This document shows positions 52,952 to 63,270 of a stretch of DNA of 64,000 bases, one piece after another. The position numbers were made by a program, and so were the translations under genes. Below the pieces are notes generated by a model that saw only the letters and a program-made list of their open reading frames with translations, had not been told where the DNA came from and did no database searches. This stretch comes from Marinobacter salexigens (GTDB lineage: Bacteria; Pseudomonadota; Gammaproteobacteria; Pseudomonadales; Oleiphilaceae), in the NCBI RefSeq assembly GCF_018860765.1, contig NZ_JAHKPV010000021.1, positions 1,010,667 through 1,074,666 on the forward strand, read 5' to 3'. How positions within the stretch are numbered: the first letter of the stretch is position 1; the number at the start of each line of letters is the position of its first letter.

Positions 52952-53422
52952 CTAAGCCCGGTGATACGGGTGGTTACGGGTAATTGACCAGGCTCTGTAA
53001 AGCTGCTCTGCTAGCAGTATCCGAACCAGAGGGTGGGGCAAGGTAAGAGGGGAAAGCGACCATTGCTGATCTGCACGCTGGCGACAGGGTTCTGCCAATC
53101 CGTCGGGGCCACCCACAAGGAAGCTTACATCCCGACCGTCTTGCTGCCAGTTTTCCAACTGGCTTGCCAGCTTTTCTGTAGACCAAGGGCGGCCTGTCAC
53201 TTCTAGCGCGACAACCCTGTCTTTGGCGCCAGCTGCAGCCAGTACCGCGTCACTTTCGCGCTGCATCAACCGCGCGATATCAGGATTTTTGCCACGATGG
53301 GGCATGGCAATTTCTACCAGCTCAATAGGCATTTCCGGAGGCATGCGACGCGCGTAATCGTCGTAGCCCCTGCTGACCCAGTCGGGCATCTTCTGCCCAA
53401 CACAGATCAAGCGCAGCCGCAT
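52952..53422 (-). CDS. rlmH: 23S rRNA (pseudouridine1915-N3)-methyltransferase RlmH
   Basis: 156 residues, a small SPOUT methyltransferase acting on 70S ribosomes at the subunit interface. [20 protein letters not shown] at the start, the knot with [10 protein letters not shown], and the C-terminal [20 protein letters not shown] plus [15 protein letters not shown]. It follows rsfS three bases away and precedes mrdA by nine bases, the common rsfS-rlmH-mrdA order. Confidence 0.97.
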   Translation of the reverse strand: MRLRLICVGQKMPDWVSRGYDDYARRMPPEMPIELVEIAMPHRGKNPDIARLMQRESDAVLAAAGAKDRVVALEVTGRPWSTEKLASQLENWQQDGRDVSFLVGGPDGLAEPCRQRADQQWSLSPLTLPHPLVRILLAEQLYRAWSITRNHPYHRA

Positions 53423-53424
53423 GA

Positions 53425-53775
53425 TTACTCGCTGCCCGCAGCACCGACATCCGGTGCGTCACGCCAGAAGCGCTCCAGATCATAAAACTCTCGGGTGGCG
53501 GGTAACATTACGTGCACAATCACGTCGCCCATATCCACCAGAATCCAGTCACTGCCGCCGCCACCTTCTACGCTGCTGACACGAACGCCCTTCTCTTTGG
53601 CGTCTACGACAACCGAATCCGCAAGGGATCTAACGTGGCGGTTGGATGTTCCGGACGCCAGAACCATGAAGTCGGTAACGCTGGTGCGATCCCGTACATC
53701 AATAACGCTGATATCCTGTGCTTTCACATCTTCAAGTGCATTCACTATCAGATCTTTGAGTTGCTCTGCCTGCAT
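53425..53775 (-). CDS. rsfS: Ribosomal silencing factor RsfS
   Basis: 116 residues. Binds L14 on the 50S subunit and blocks subunit joining when nutrients are low. Typical: [38 protein letters not shown], and [17 protein letters not shown], ending [13 protein letters not shown]. Located between nadD and rlmH as in most proteobacteria. Confidence 0.96.
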   Translation of the reverse strand: MQAEQLKDLIVNALEDVKAQDISVIDVRDRTSVTDFMVLASGTSNRHVRSLADSVVVDAKEKGVRVSSVEGGGGSDWILVDMGDVIVHVMLPATREFYDLERFWRDAPDVGAAGSE

Positions 53776-53845
53776 AATTTCCCTGTTGTCCGGGTGCCGG
53801 CCGGAATGGCCACCCGAAAAGTCATATTCGATCGCGATTGTAACA

Positions 53846-54496
53846 CTAAAAGTTCTTCGCAGGGCATGCCCCGTAAAGCCCCATGTGTTGAATCTCCGCC
53901 AGAACCGAATCGGGCGCTAGATAACGCGGCGATTGGCCAAGGCTGATACGGTCCCGAATACCGGTGGCAGAGATATCGAGCCAAGGCGGGTTGAGCTCTA
54001 GAACGCGTCCCGCCGCGCAGCCGTGAAGCGCGCTAGCACTATCAACAGCGCTCTTCGCTAACAATCTAGCTGGCTCGCCTTCAGGGTTGAGTATGATGCC
54101 GGGACGCTGCACCACAATGATATGGGCCAGTTCCGGAATTTGTTGCCACTCCTTCCATCGGTCAAGACCCGCAAAGGCATCGGTACCCAAAACTATCGTT
54201 AGCGGCACATCTACACCTAGCTCACTGCGCAACTGGCGCAAGGTATCCGCTGTATAGGAAGCACCTCCCCGCTGCAGTTCGCGATCATCAATGCGCAGCT
54301 CGGGCTCGCCGGCAATCGCCAGTTCCAGCAAACGCAGCCGCTGCTCAGCCGTTGCGCCTGTCTCGCCGCGATGGGGGGGAATGTGGCACGGCATCAGACT
54401 GACCGGTACATTTCCAAGGCACTCGCTGACTTCCAGCGCAAGACGCAGATGGCCATGATGCACTGGGTCAAAGGTACCGCCATAAACTACGTGCAT
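53846..54496 (-). CDS. nadD: Nicotinate-nucleotide adenylyltransferase
   Basis: Joins ATP and nicotinate mononucleotide to form deamido-NAD. 216 residues from ATG 54496; a TTG three codons upstream also lies in frame, overlapping the proA stop. The nucleotidylyltransferase motif [18 protein letters not shown] near the start (HxGH), [16 protein letters not shown], and [13 protein letters not shown] (ISxTxxR). It overlaps or nearly overlaps proA, and rsfS follows after 70 bases. Confidence 0.96.
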   Translation of the reverse strand: MHVVYGGTFDPVHHGHLRLALEVSECLGNVPVSLMPCHIPPHRGETGATAEQRLRLLELAIAGEPELRIDDRELQRGGASYTADTLRQLRSELGVDVPLTIVLGTDAFAGLDRWKEWQQIPELAHIIVVQRPGIILNPEGEPARLLAKSAVDSASALHGCAAGRVLELNPPWLDISATGIRDRISLGQSPRYLAPDSVLAEIQHMGLYGACPAKNF

Positions 54497-54501
54497 CAGC
54501 G

Positions 54502-55758
54502 TCAATTCCGGATGTGGCCGTCGCCAAACACAACGTATTTTTGCGACGTTAACCCCTCAAGCCCCACCGGTCCACGAGCGTGTATTTTGTCGGTGGAGAT
54601 ACCAATTTCAGCACCAAGGCCATACTCGAAGCCATCAGCAAAGCGGGTAGAGGCATTCACCATTACCGAACTCGAATCCACTTCGGTAATAAATCGCCGG
54701 GCACGGGTATAGTTCTCGGTGATAATGCTGTCAGTATGTTGGGAGCTGTAACGATTAATATGTCCGATAGCCCCATCCAGCCCATCCACCACACGAATAG
54801 CCAAAACCGGCGCCAAATATTCCTCACTCCAATCTGCTTCTGTAGCAGCTGTTACATCCGCAAGAATTGCTTGAGTCTGCTCGCATCCGCGCAGTTCAAC
54901 GCCTTTTTTGGCAAAAGCATCACCGAGCAGTGGCAGGATATCCGCCGCAACTTCTGCGTCTACTAACAGGGTCTCCATAGTATTACAGGTGCCGTACCGA
55001 TGGGTTTTCGCATTCACCGCAACGTTTAATGCTTTTTCAGGATCGGCATGGCTGTCGATGTAAACATGGCATACGCCGTCAAGATGCTTGATAACCGGCA
55101 CACGAGCATCTCGACTAATACGCTCGATCAAGCCCTTTCCACCTCTAGGCACGATGACATCCACATAGTCTGGCATGGTAATCAATTCGCCCACCGCAGC
55201 TCGGTCGGTGGTGTTAATCACTTGTACCGCAGATTCCGGTAGCCCGACCTCTGCAAGACCTCGAGCGAGACACAAAGCAATGGCCTGATTGGAGTGAATG
55301 GACTCAGAACCACCCCGCAAAATCGTTGCATTGCCGGATTTAAGACAAAGACTGGCAGCCTCAACCGTCACATTTGGGCGAGATTCGTAGATAATGCCAA
55401 TAACACCCAAAGGCACACGCATTTTGCCCACTTGAATGCCGGAGGGACGGTAGGTCATATCCGTAATTGCGCCGATAGGGTCCGGCAAAGAGGCAACCTG
55501 GCGCAACCCCTCAATCATCGCGTCCACGCGCGCGGGCGTTAGCTCAAGCCGGTCCAGCATGGCAGCAGCCAAACCGCTTGCCTGCCCGCTGGCAAGATCG
55601 CGGGCATTTGCCTTTGCCAGTTCACCGCGTGCGGCGTCCAAGGCTTCGGCGGTCGCCAATAGCGCTCGATTTCGCACGTCTGTTGTAGAACGGGCAATGA
55701 GTGTCGCCGCTGCCCGGGCCTGCTGACCGACTTCGGCCATATAAGCTGCAATATCCAT
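54502..55758 (-). CDS. proA: Gamma-glutamyl phosphate reductase
   Basis: Reduces glutamyl-5-phosphate with NADPH to glutamate semialdehyde in proline synthesis. 418 residues. The dinucleotide-binding and catalytic regions are visible: [39 protein letters not shown], and the nucleophilic cysteine in [17 protein letters not shown]-terminal [20 protein letters not shown] is family typical. Start ATG 55758. The proA-nadD-rsfS-rlmH series is one leftward operon. Confidence 0.96.
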   Translation of the reverse strand: MDIAAYMAEVGQQARAAATLIARSTTDVRNRALLATAEALDAARGELAKANARDLASGQASGLAAAMLDRLELTPARVDAMIEGLRQVASLPDPIGAITDMTYRPSGIQVGKMRVPLGVIGIIYESRPNVTVEAASLCLKSGNATILRGGSESIHSNQAIALCLARGLAEVGLPESAVQVINTTDRAAVGELITMPDYVDVIVPRGGKGLIERISRDARVPVIKHLDGVCHVYIDSHADPEKALNVAVNAKTHRYGTCNTMETLLVDAEVAADILPLLGDAFAKKGVELRGCEQTQAILADVTAATEADWSEEYLAPVLAIRVVDGLDGAIGHINRYSSQHTDSIITENYTRARRFITEVDSSSVMVNASTRFADGFEYGLGAEIGISTDKIHARGPVGLEGLTSQKYVVFGDGHIRN

Positions 55759-55892
55759 CCCTTTACCTTATGTATTTTCTGCCAGAATTCAGGAATCAGG
55801 CCCTAACTTTACCTTTCCCGTTTCAAGTACGCACCCCAAACAGATATTATACTGCTGTGGTACAACGGGAACTCCGGAAAAGGACGAATACC

Positions 55893-56906
55893 ATGGCCCA
55901 TACGGCCGACAAGTTTTTGCTAAACCGGTTATCACGCGCCAGCCTTGCTGTACTTGTGGGTATTGCAGCCTTGTGTGCCGTGCTAGGCGAACCCCTCACT
56001 GCGACAACCGCCGCAGTGGCGGCCGGTGTCGTTGTCAGCGGGCGTAGCTTTCACCCGGGACGAGAGCTACGCCCGTGGCCAGTGGTTCAAAAATTATTTC
56101 TCGCAACACTGATACTACTGCTGCTAACCAGCTTCTGGACCGGCCCTTGGGCGCTTAGCCACTGGCTATACGGTTTGGCACTGGTAGTGTTCGCTCTCCT
56201 ACCCCGAAGCCTTGCAACTCTAATAACTGTAGTAATCGTCGTTCTTGCCATGGCAGCAGCCCATTGGGCCGAAGGTATAGCCGACCGGCACCAGATGGTC
56301 AGCGCATTGCTACTTACCATACTGCTTTCTGCTGTACTCATATTCCTGCGCGAATACAAAACCCGACAGCTTGCACCCTTAAGGCGCACAGACGAACTCA
56401 CCCAAGCGGCCAGCCGGGAATACCTATCTGCCGACTTACACAAGGAAATCCAGCGAAGCGAGCGCGAGGGCACAGACATGTCCGTAATCATGATAGGCCT
56501 TGATACCCACGCCAGCGACAATGACCCGGATGAAGATATACGCTCCATTCTTCCGCGAATCGGACGCTTCCTACATTCTCAACTTAGGGACTTCGACACA
56601 TACTACCGGGCGGCAGACCTGCAGTTTCTGGTAATACTTCCCGGAATCGCAACGCAAGAAGCCATCACCAGAGCCGAAACAATCCGCAAAGGGCTTGGCA
56701 CCTTGCTCGAAACCCACGGCATGAACCTAACGGTTAGCACCGGTATCGCCGGGCTGAATATTGGTGACGACGCCGACAGCCTGCAACAAAGCGCCGCTAA
56801 CGCATTGCGCCGTGCACAGCTGCAGGGCGGAAACCGAACTCAAGCCTATAGCACTTGGGCACCTGTTACGCCGCCCCAGCAACGTATGGAGGGGCCTGCG
56901 CCATGA
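55893..56906 (+). CDS. Membrane protein with degenerate GGDEF domain, first of three
   Basis: 337 residues, ATG 55893 with AGGACG upstream. About six hydrophobic segments occupy residues 15-155 (LAVLVGIAALCAVLGEPL, LFLATLILLLLTSFWTG, LATLITVVIVVLAMAA). A GGDEF-fold domain follows: RTDELTQAASREYL matches the DxLTxxxNR start, and YRAADLQFLVILPGI stands where the GGDEF active-site loop should be, but the sequence there is AADLQF. It should therefore not make cyclic di-GMP. It overlaps the next gene by ATGA and is coupled to it. Likely an effector, pseudo-enzyme or dimer partner. Confidence 0.8.
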   Translation: MAHTADKFLLNRLSRASLAVLVGIAALCAVLGEPLTATTAAVAAGVVVSGRSFHPGRELRPWPVVQKLFLATLILLLLTSFWTGPWALSHWLYGLALVVFALLPRSLATLITVVIVVLAMAAAHWAEGIADRHQMVSALLLTILLSAVLIFLREYKTRQLAPLRRTDELTQAASREYLSADLHKEIQRSEREGTDMSVIMIGLDTHASDNDPDEDIRSILPRIGRFLHSQLRDFDTYYRAADLQFLVILPGIATQEAITRAETIRKGLGTLLETHGMNLTVSTGIAGLNIGDDADSLQQSAANALRRAQLQGGNRTQAYSTWAPVTPPQQRMEGPAP

Positions 56907-57901
56907 CAGAAACCCGCCTGAGAACCTGGACTCATAGCGCTGGCTATGGCCTTGCGACCTTGTTTATTTTTACATTGGCGCTACAAAATCTCCGCTATGG
57001 TTTCTATGACCTTTTCTACCTTGCAGCGGGCATGGCCACGCTAACACTTGGCGGCCTTGCGTATACGTTCCTTAGCCGCAGACACCAGCTTTCGGCGCCC
57101 GGCCACCTGATCATTCTAACTGGCCTGAACGCTGGTCTTATGGCGGCCATGCTGACCATGGACACGACAGGCATTACCCATTGGGCCATGCCGCTGTTAG
57201 TGCTTAACTTGCTTATTCTGCCTCTGCGCCACGCGCTAATGCTCTCATTGCTTCTGCTCTCCCCTATGGCAATTCTGCTCTTTGTAAAGCAGTCGCCAAC
57301 AGATGCCATCACCGCTTTAAGCGGGCTATTCATCGTGCTAACCGTTGGGGCGCTCTATATATGGCAGTACGACCATATGGCGCAGTCGGCTGAAGACCTT
57401 GCCATTACCGATCCCGTTACGGGCGCCCACAACGCCCGGTTTCTTGACGAAACACTGCAAAAAGAAATTAGCCGTGCCATTACCACGGGTCACAGCCTAT
57501 CAGTCATTAACCTCACTATCGATTATGCCGACGAAGCCGCAGATCTCCATGGGGAGTCTGGCATGCAGGCGCTATTTCACGACATGACCCAGCACCTCTT
57601 TGGACTGATTCGTGCCGGGGACACCCTTTACACCCTCAATAACTCCGAGTTTTTCCTTATCCTACCCTTCACTCCGGAGGAGGGCGTGCGGGTGATTTCA
57701 GAGCGTATCAGGCGTACCATATCCGAAAATCACTGGCCATTGATTGGCAAGGCAACTGTAAGTCTTGGTTGCACCACTAGAGGCACCAGTGACACCCGCA
57801 CAGATACCCTGCGCAAGCGCGCGCATCAAGCTATGCTGGAAGCTCGCAGGCGAGGCGCGGACTCGGCCTGGTTCAGCCCAGGAGAAACTCTCCGGACATG
57901 A
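56903..57901 (+). CDS. Membrane protein with degenerate GGDEF domain, second of three
   Basis: 332 residues, start ATG 56903 inside the ATGA of its neighbour, with GGAGGGG upstream. Same layout as the first: about six membrane segments (ATLFIFTLALQNL, HLIILTGLNAGLMAAMLT, ITALSGLFIVLTVGALYIW), then the GGDEF fold with TDPVTGAHNARFLDETL. The active-site loop reads TLNNSEFFLILP (NNSEF), so it keeps the acidic/aromatic frame but lost both glycines. It lies upstream of a DedA-PAP2 gene with a 4-base overlap. The pair may heterodimerise (inference). Confidence 0.8.
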   Translation: MTETRLRTWTHSAGYGLATLFIFTLALQNLRYGFYDLFYLAAGMATLTLGGLAYTFLSRRHQLSAPGHLIILTGLNAGLMAAMLTMDTTGITHWAMPLLVLNLLILPLRHALMLSLLLLSPMAILLFVKQSPTDAITALSGLFIVLTVGALYIWQYDHMAQSAEDLAITDPVTGAHNARFLDETLQKEISRAITTGHSLSVINLTIDYADEAADLHGESGMQALFHDMTQHLFGLIRAGDTLYTLNNSEFFLILPFTPEEGVRVISERIRRTISENHWPLIGKATVSLGCTTRGTSDTRTDTLRKRAHQAMLEARRRGADSAWFSPGETLRT

Positions 57902-59349
57902 GCAACGCCTGGCTTACAGAACTAACTGCATGGTTGAGTGCCCATCCCGGCTGGTTGTCTCTTGCGCTATTCAGCACCGCCTTTATAGAGTCTCTGGCAA
58001 TTGCCGGCATCATCGTGCCCGGCGTTGCCCTCCTTTTCGCCATTGCTGTATTGGCCGCACAAACTGGAACGCCCTTAATGGCCGTATTGCTATGGGCGGG
58101 TATGGGAGCTATTGCTGGAGACACTCTGAGTTTTGCGATCGGCAGGCTTTTTCAAGGCAGACTAAACAGCGTGTGGCCCCTGAGCCGTTATCCCAAACTC
58201 ATCGTCAAAGGCGAGCGTTTTTTTCATAGGCACGGTGGCAAGAGCATCATCATTGGCCGCTTTGTGGGGCCGGTCCGGCCAGTGATCCCCTTAATTGCTG
58301 GCGCTTTAATGATGTCCTGGCGACGCTTTCTGGCCTTTAATATCGGATCAGCCATTGCCTGGGCGCCCGCCTACATTCTGCCGGGCTTTCTGGTGGGCAG
58401 CGCACTATCGAGCAAAGTTCAGCTTCCGGCCCACGCGTATCTGGTGACGGCTGTCAGCATCGCTACTCTGGCGGCCATCTACCTTGTTATGTTTCGTTTT
58501 CAGCTTGGCCTTGGCGATAACAGCCGCGTCTATATTTGGCTGAAACAGCGCATGGCGCAGTACGAAACCACCCATCGTTTCTGGCGCCTGTATTCCAATG
58601 AACGCCCTGCACAAGCGAGTGAATTCCCGCTTGCTTCGCTAATGCTTGCCCTTGGCACACTCGCGCTGTTTATTCTTTGGGGCCAATTAGCAACCATGAC
58701 CGACGTTATCGAGCCTTTCGATCAACTAGTGATGCAGTGGTTCAGTGACTTACGCCAACCCTTGCTTGACGCACCTGCCATTGTCGCAACGCTTCTTGGC
58801 GACCCGCCCGTGTTGACAGCCGCCGCGGTGCTGGCGTGTCTCGCTCTGGCGTTCCGCGGCCATTATGCGGCCGCCATTCACATTTTGCTGGCAGCGGTTA
58901 TAACAGCGGTGCTGGTAACGATCCTAAAAGCCGCCTTTGGCATTGATCGCCCCGATCAGGTGGTCAACCCACCATCATCGGGCTCCTTTCCCAGTGGCCA
59001 CACCGCAGGCATTACTGTATTCGTGACCCTGCTCGCCAGTTTTGTGGCAGCTGAAACCCACAACAGCAAACGCTGGCAAACTTACATGCTAGTCTCGCTA
59101 CCCCTAATCCCCGTCGCTCTTAGCCGACTGTATCTGGGCGTGCACTGGTTTAGCGATATTGTGGGAGGGTTACTGCTGGGACTGGCAATCACCGGCGTAA
59201 CAAGAGCCAGCTTCAGCCGTTTCGACCGCGTACCCATTGCACCGGATGTTCTGACCGTTTCCGCCGCTCTAATATGGCTGGCCTTCTGTGGTGGCTACGT
59301 CTGGGTTCTGTGGCCGGAGGCCATCCAACATTACGCACTCACGTCGTAA
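57898..59349 (+). CDS. DedA-PAP2 fusion protein
   Basis: 483 residues. The N-terminal half is a DedA/SNARE-associated domain: ESLAIAGIIVPGVALLFAIA, and RFVGPVRPVIPLIAGAL, with the conserved GP-x-R loop. The C-terminal half is a PAP2 phosphatase domain: KAAFGIDRPDQ (motif 1), SFPSGHTAG (motif 2), and SRLYLGVHWFSDIVGG (motif 3), so a lipid phosphatase active site is complete. DedA proteins flip undecaprenyl phosphate or related lipids; the fused phosphatase could act on undecaprenyl pyrophosphate or PAP. Overlaps the second GGDEF-like gene by ATGA, so all three form one operon. Confidence 0.9.
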   Translation: MSNAWLTELTAWLSAHPGWLSLALFSTAFIESLAIAGIIVPGVALLFAIAVLAAQTGTPLMAVLLWAGMGAIAGDTLSFAIGRLFQGRLNSVWPLSRYPKLIVKGERFFHRHGGKSIIIGRFVGPVRPVIPLIAGALMMSWRRFLAFNIGSAIAWAPAYILPGFLVGSALSSKVQLPAHAYLVTAVSIATLAAIYLVMFRFQLGLGDNSRVYIWLKQRMAQYETTHRFWRLYSNERPAQASEFPLASLMLALGTLALFILWGQLATMTDVIEPFDQLVMQWFSDLRQPLLDAPAIVATLLGDPPVLTAAAVLACLALAFRGHYAAAIHILLAAVITAVLVTILKAAFGIDRPDQVVNPPSSGSFPSGHTAGITVFVTLLASFVAAETHNSKRWQTYMLVSLPLIPVALSRLYLGVHWFSDIVGGLLLGLAITGVTRASFSRFDRVPIAPDVLTVSAALIWLAFCGGYVWVLWPEAIQHYALTS

Positions 59350-59355
59350 CGGCCT

Positions 59356-59934
59356 TCAACCTTCTTCGAGGGCCTCAAGCAGTTCTTGCAGGCGGCTGAG
59401 ACGCGCCACTGGATCCTGCATTTCCAAAAGCTGCTGCTTCTCCAGCTTGTCCAAAGGTAATAGTTCAGTCAGTCTCCAACCAACATCGCGGGCATCCTCG
59501 TAATCGACAGTCATGCCCAGCTCATCGATTACCGGGTGCCGAAACAGAGCGCGCACCACAGAAGGCAGCTCGTGAAACACAGCGGGGATTTCCGCCCGCT
59601 GTTCGACCGGCAAAAACTCCACCTCGCCCATATTCAACCCGTCATCCTGCTGCCAGCTTTGGGTGATATAGACCTTGGCATCGCCTTCTACCGTAATTCC
59701 CAGCAGCCCGTTATCCAGTTGCTGAAAATCTATGATGCGCACATAGGTACCCGTCTCTTGGAACGATGCCACGCGGCCTGCTTCCGAACCGTTTTGAAGC
59801 AGGGTGATCACAAATCCTTGATCCTCCTTCAGGCAGCGAGTCAGCATATCTAGGTAACGCGGTTCGAACAGCTGTAACGGCACTCTCCCTCCCGGCAACA
59901 CAACCGAGTTGAGAGGAAAAACAGGAACTTTCAT
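59356..59934 (-). CDS. LON-substrate-binding-domain protein
   Basis: 192 residues with the N-terminal domain of Lon protease only (LPGGRVPLQLFEPRYLDMLTRCLKED, GVTVEGDAKVYITQSWQQDDG); there is no ATPase or protease domain. Such stand-alone LON-N proteins are seen in many proteobacteria; the role is unclear, perhaps substrate presentation. Overlaps the HDOD gene by ATGA (its ATG at 59932-59934 lies in the HDOD stop), so both are coupled. Confidence 0.85.
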   Translation of the reverse strand: MKVPVFPLNSVVLPGGRVPLQLFEPRYLDMLTRCLKEDQGFVITLLQNGSEAGRVASFQETGTYVRIIDFQQLDNGLLGITVEGDAKVYITQSWQQDDGLNMGEVEFLPVEQRAEIPAVFHELPSVVRALFRHPVIDELGMTVDYEDARDVGWRLTELLPLDKLEKQQLLEMQDPVARLSRLQELLEALEEG

Positions 59935-61187
59935 CGAATCGACAACAGCTTTTGTACTTCGTCTACACGAGCCCGCGCCTCGGTCAGCACCTCAAGGCTG
60001 CGTGATGCATTCAACTCAAGGTTTCCAAGTCTACGGTAAGCCGGTACCTCGTCGAACGAGGGCAAGCCTTCGTTCTGGCTGGAGCCAATCATGGCGTGCA
60101 GTTGCGCCACAATAACTACATCAACCAGCTGAGACTCTGCTTCCCGACTTTCGTGATTCCAGTCTTCCGCATAGCGCACAGCTTCAACAAACGGCTTCGG
60201 GAACGACCAACTTTCCAGAACGGCAGTACCTACATCAGATCGCAACTCTTTGATGGCATTTTGTAAATTAGCCTCATCAGCAAACAAATTTACGTGATGC
60301 TCTGCCTGCACCAAAACCGGAACCACGCCGATATCGTGAAGCAAGCCTGCCAGAAGTGCCTCTTCCGGGTTCAGGCGGGTTGCATGGTCTGCCAACACCC
60401 AGCAAAGCGCTGCTACCTCTCTGGAGTGCCGCCAGAGGTTTTCCATTTCTTTTTGCAAGGAGGGGTGTCGACTTTTGAACACCTCCCGCATTGAAAATAC
60501 GGTTACCAACTGGCGAGTCGTGCGCATACCAAGTCGCACAACCGTCTCACGAACATTGCGCACATCGCTGAAGCCTCGATACAACGGACTGTTACAGGCT
60601 CGTACCAGTTTGGCCGCCATGGCAGGGTCAGCCGACACTGCACTGGCTACCTGTTCTGCGGTGGTGTCTTCTTTATCAACCAAACGCCGAACTTTCCATG
60701 CCACATCGGGAACGCTGGGTAGCTTTAGCTGGTTGGAGCGCAACTCCGCATAAAACTCCATCAAAAGGTGGTGTTCCTCGCTTTCACCTCCCGCCTGACT
60801 TTCCCCGGCGTCCATTTCTACCTGCGCAACCGGAGCGGTGCGCAGAAGCTGGTTGAGCACATCTTGTTCAACCACAAGAAACTCGCAGGGCTTCACAGCC
60901 GTAACGTCGTACATTCTTGGCTGCAGCCTGGCGATGGGATTCAAAGCCTGTTCGGTTTCCGCCTCAATGACCGACTTGCGACCATCCACTGATTCCAACT
61001 CGACCTTTCCGGTTACCAAAAAATAATCCAGACCGTCACGCACGCCGCGCTCTAGCACGCGCTGGCCCGGCCCATGGGTCCGGCGCTCTGCACGGCTGGC
61101 CAGCACCACCAGTTGCTCATCAGTCAGCCGGTTCAACGGTTGAAACTCTTTCAGGCGGCGTAGCGGCAGGCTTTCCTGGCTAGCCAT
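59931..61187 (-). CDS. cNMP-binding/HDOD-domain regulator
   Basis: 418 residues from ATG 61187, preceded by AAGGAG. The N-terminal cyclic-nucleotide-binding (CRP-like) fold (FQPLNRLTDEQLVVLASRAE, YFLVTGKVELESVDGRKSV) is followed by a HDOD domain: LPSVPDVAWKVRRLVDKEDT, ADPAMAAKLVRACNSPLYRG, and ALLAGLLHDIGVVPVLVQAE. HDOD domains mediate signalling through proteins and nucleotides. The pairing with a LON-N protein is unusual and is kept by overlap. No direct partner in cyclic-nucleotide metabolism is near. Confidence 0.88.
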   Translation of the reverse strand: MASQESLPLRRLKEFQPLNRLTDEQLVVLASRAERRTHGPGQRVLERGVRDGLDYFLVTGKVELESVDGRKSVIEAETEQALNPIARLQPRMYDVTAVKPCEFLVVEQDVLNQLLRTAPVAQVEMDAGESQAGGESEEHHLLMEFYAELRSNQLKLPSVPDVAWKVRRLVDKEDTTAEQVASAVSADPAMAAKLVRACNSPLYRGFSDVRNVRETVVRLGMRTTRQLVTVFSMREVFKSRHPSLQKEMENLWRHSREVAALCWVLADHATRLNPEEALLAGLLHDIGVVPVLVQAEHHVNLFADEANLQNAIKELRSDVGTAVLESWSFPKPFVEAVRYAEDWNHESREAESQLVDVVIVAQLHAMIGSSQNEGLPSFDEVPAYRRLGNLELNASRSLEVLTEARARVDEVQKLLSIR

Positions 61188-61364
61188 AGGCAAACTCCTT
61201 AATTGTGTCACTGCGAGGCATTGATTTATCGCATCTGTTAACTATTGTAACCACGGCACAGCAAAACAGCCATGCGCTTGATGTCTAATCTGGTAGACTT
61301 TGTCCCTTCATTAGCAATCACTAAGCACCCTTACCCAGTACCTTTACAGAGAGACCAGAACACC

Positions 61365-63200
61365 ATGCCTCAGTATCGTTCGCGGACTTCCACCGCAGGC
61401 CGTAACATGGCTGGCGCCCGCGCCCTCTGGCGCGCCACCGGCATGAATGACGGTGATTTCGGCAAGCCGATTATAGCGGTTGCCAATTCCTTCACACAGT
61501 TTGTGCCCGGACACGTTCACCTCAAAGATCTCGGGCAACTTGTTTGTCGCGAGATCGAAGCTGCTGGCGGCGTGGCCAAAGAGTTCAACACCATTGCGGT
61601 AGACGATGGCATCGCCATGGGCCACGACGGCATGCTGTACTCCCTGCCCTCCCGTGAAATCATCGCCGACTCTGTAGAGTACATGGCCAATGCCCATTGT
61701 GCCGACGCTCTGGTGTGCATCTCGAACTGCGACAAAATCACACCGGGCATGCTGATGGCAGCCATGCGCCTGAACATCCCCGCCATTTTCGTATCCGGCG
61801 GCCCTATGGAGGCCGGCAAAACCAAACTGTCCGAGCACAAGCTGGACTTGGTAGATGCCATGGTCATTGCTGCAGACCCAACTGCAGACGATGAAATGGT
61901 TGCGGAATACGAGCGCAGCGCCTGCCCGACCTGCGGATCATGCTCCGGCATGTTCACCGCCAACTCAATGAACTGTTTGGCGGAGGCCATTGGCCTAGCC
62001 CTGCCCGGAAATGGTTCTATGCTGGCTACCCACGCCGACCGCGAGCAACTGTTCCTGAGAGCCGGCCGCCAGATTGTGGAGAATGCAAAACGGTATTACG
62101 AACAAAACGACGCCAGTGTGTTGCCCCGGAGCATCGCTTCCATGGCTGCCTTCGAGAACGCTATGGTTATGGATATCGCCATGGGCGGCTCCACCAATAC
62201 CATACTGCACCTGCTCGCAGCGGCTCAGGAGGGCGGCGTTCCGTTTACTTTGAACGAGATTGACCAGCTTTCCCGCAAAGTTCCCCAGTTGTGTAAAGTG
62301 GCGCCAAACTCGCCGAAGTACCACATGGAAGACGTACACCGCGCCGGTGGCATTATGGGCATTCTTGGTGAGCTTGAACGTGGCGGCTTGATCAATACAG
62401 ACCTGCCAACTGTGCACAGCAAAACCATGAAAGAGGCCCTGCAAATCTGGGATATTATGCGCTCCCCGTCCCCCGAGGTTGTGGCGTTTTATAAAGCCGG
62501 GCCAGCCGGCATCCCTACCCAGACAGCGTTCAGCCAAAGTACGCGCTGGCCTAGCCTCGACGGCGACCGCGAAGCAGGTTGCATCCGCTCTGTTGAACAC
62601 GCATACAGTTCCGAGGGCGGCCTTGCCGTTCTCTACGGCAATATCGCTGTTGACGGTTGCGTGGTAAAGACTGCTGGCGTGGATGAGAGCATCTTTATTT
62701 TCGAGGGTAAAGCTAAGGTATTTGAAAGTCAGGATGCTGCAGTTGCTGGCATTCTGGATGACCAAGTCACGCCTGGCGATGTTGTCATCATCCGTTACGA
62801 AGGCCCCAAGGGCGGCCCTGGCATGCAGGAAATGCTCTACCCCACAAGCTATCTGAAATCCAAAGGGCTGGGTAAAGACTGCGCACTGTTGACCGACGGA
62901 CGCTTCTCCGGCGGCACTTCCGGGCTTTCCATCGGCCACGCATCACCCGAGGCTGCCGCTGGTGGAGCAATCGGGCTGATCGAAAATGGCGATACTATCT
63001 TGATCGACATCCCCCAGCGCTCAATTAATGTGCAACTGGACCAGCAAGAGCTGGATCGCCGTCGCGAAGCACGGGACGCCAAAGGCTGGAAGCCTGAGCA
63101 ACCAAGAGCGCGCGCCGTATCAGCTGCTCTAAAGGCATACGCACTGCTGGCCACTAGTGCCGACAAAGGCGCGGTAAGAGATTTGGAAAAGCTGGGCTAG
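61365..63200 (+). CDS. ilvD: Dihydroxy-acid dehydratase
   Basis: Converts dihydroxy acids to 2-keto acids in valine, leucine and isoleucine synthesis using an iron-sulfur cluster. 611 residues from ATG 61365, matching the family's [20 protein letters not shown] start. Cluster cysteines in [14 protein letters not shown] and [32 protein letters not shown] near the C-terminus. It is one transcription unit, ending in a strong terminator at 63217. Confidence 0.97.
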   Translation: MPQYRSRTSTAGRNMAGARALWRATGMNDGDFGKPIIAVANSFTQFVPGHVHLKDLGQLVCREIEAAGGVAKEFNTIAVDDGIAMGHDGMLYSLPSREIIADSVEYMANAHCADALVCISNCDKITPGMLMAAMRLNIPAIFVSGGPMEAGKTKLSEHKLDLVDAMVIAADPTADDEMVAEYERSACPTCGSCSGMFTANSMNCLAEAIGLALPGNGSMLATHADREQLFLRAGRQIVENAKRYYEQNDASVLPRSIASMAAFENAMVMDIAMGGSTNTILHLLAAAQEGGVPFTLNEIDQLSRKVPQLCKVAPNSPKYHMEDVHRAGGIMGILGELERGGLINTDLPTVHSKTMKEALQIWDIMRSPSPEVVAFYKAGPAGIPTQTAFSQSTRWPSLDGDREAGCIRSVEHAYSSEGGLAVLYGNIAVDGCVVKTAGVDESIFIFEGKAKVFESQDAAVAGILDDQVTPGDVVIIRYEGPKGGPGMQEMLYPTSYLKSKGLGKDCALLTDGRFSGGTSGLSIGHASPEAAAGGAIGLIENGDTILIDIPQRSINVQLDQQELDRRREARDAKGWKPEQPRARAVSAALKAYALLATSADKGAVRDLEKLG

Positions 63201-63216
63201 CTTGGATCTTAACTAA

Positions 63217-63252
63217 AAAAGCCCGCGCAGATGAAGTCTGCGTGGGCTTTTC
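63217..63252. terminator. Bidirectional terminator after ilvD
   Basis: A 15-bp stem (AAAAGCCCGCGCAGA with TCTGCGTGGGCTTTT, one mismatch) with a 5-nt loop. It carries A's on one side and T's on the other, between ilvD and the convergent peptidoglycan-binding-domain gene. Confidence 0.85.
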
Positions 63253-63270
63253 TATTATAAGGTGCTGGTT

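Noticed and set aside
61995..62939. A 314-codon frame antisense to ilvD
   Set aside because: High-GC shadow of a well-supported enzyme gene; no ribosome-binding site or recognisable domain.
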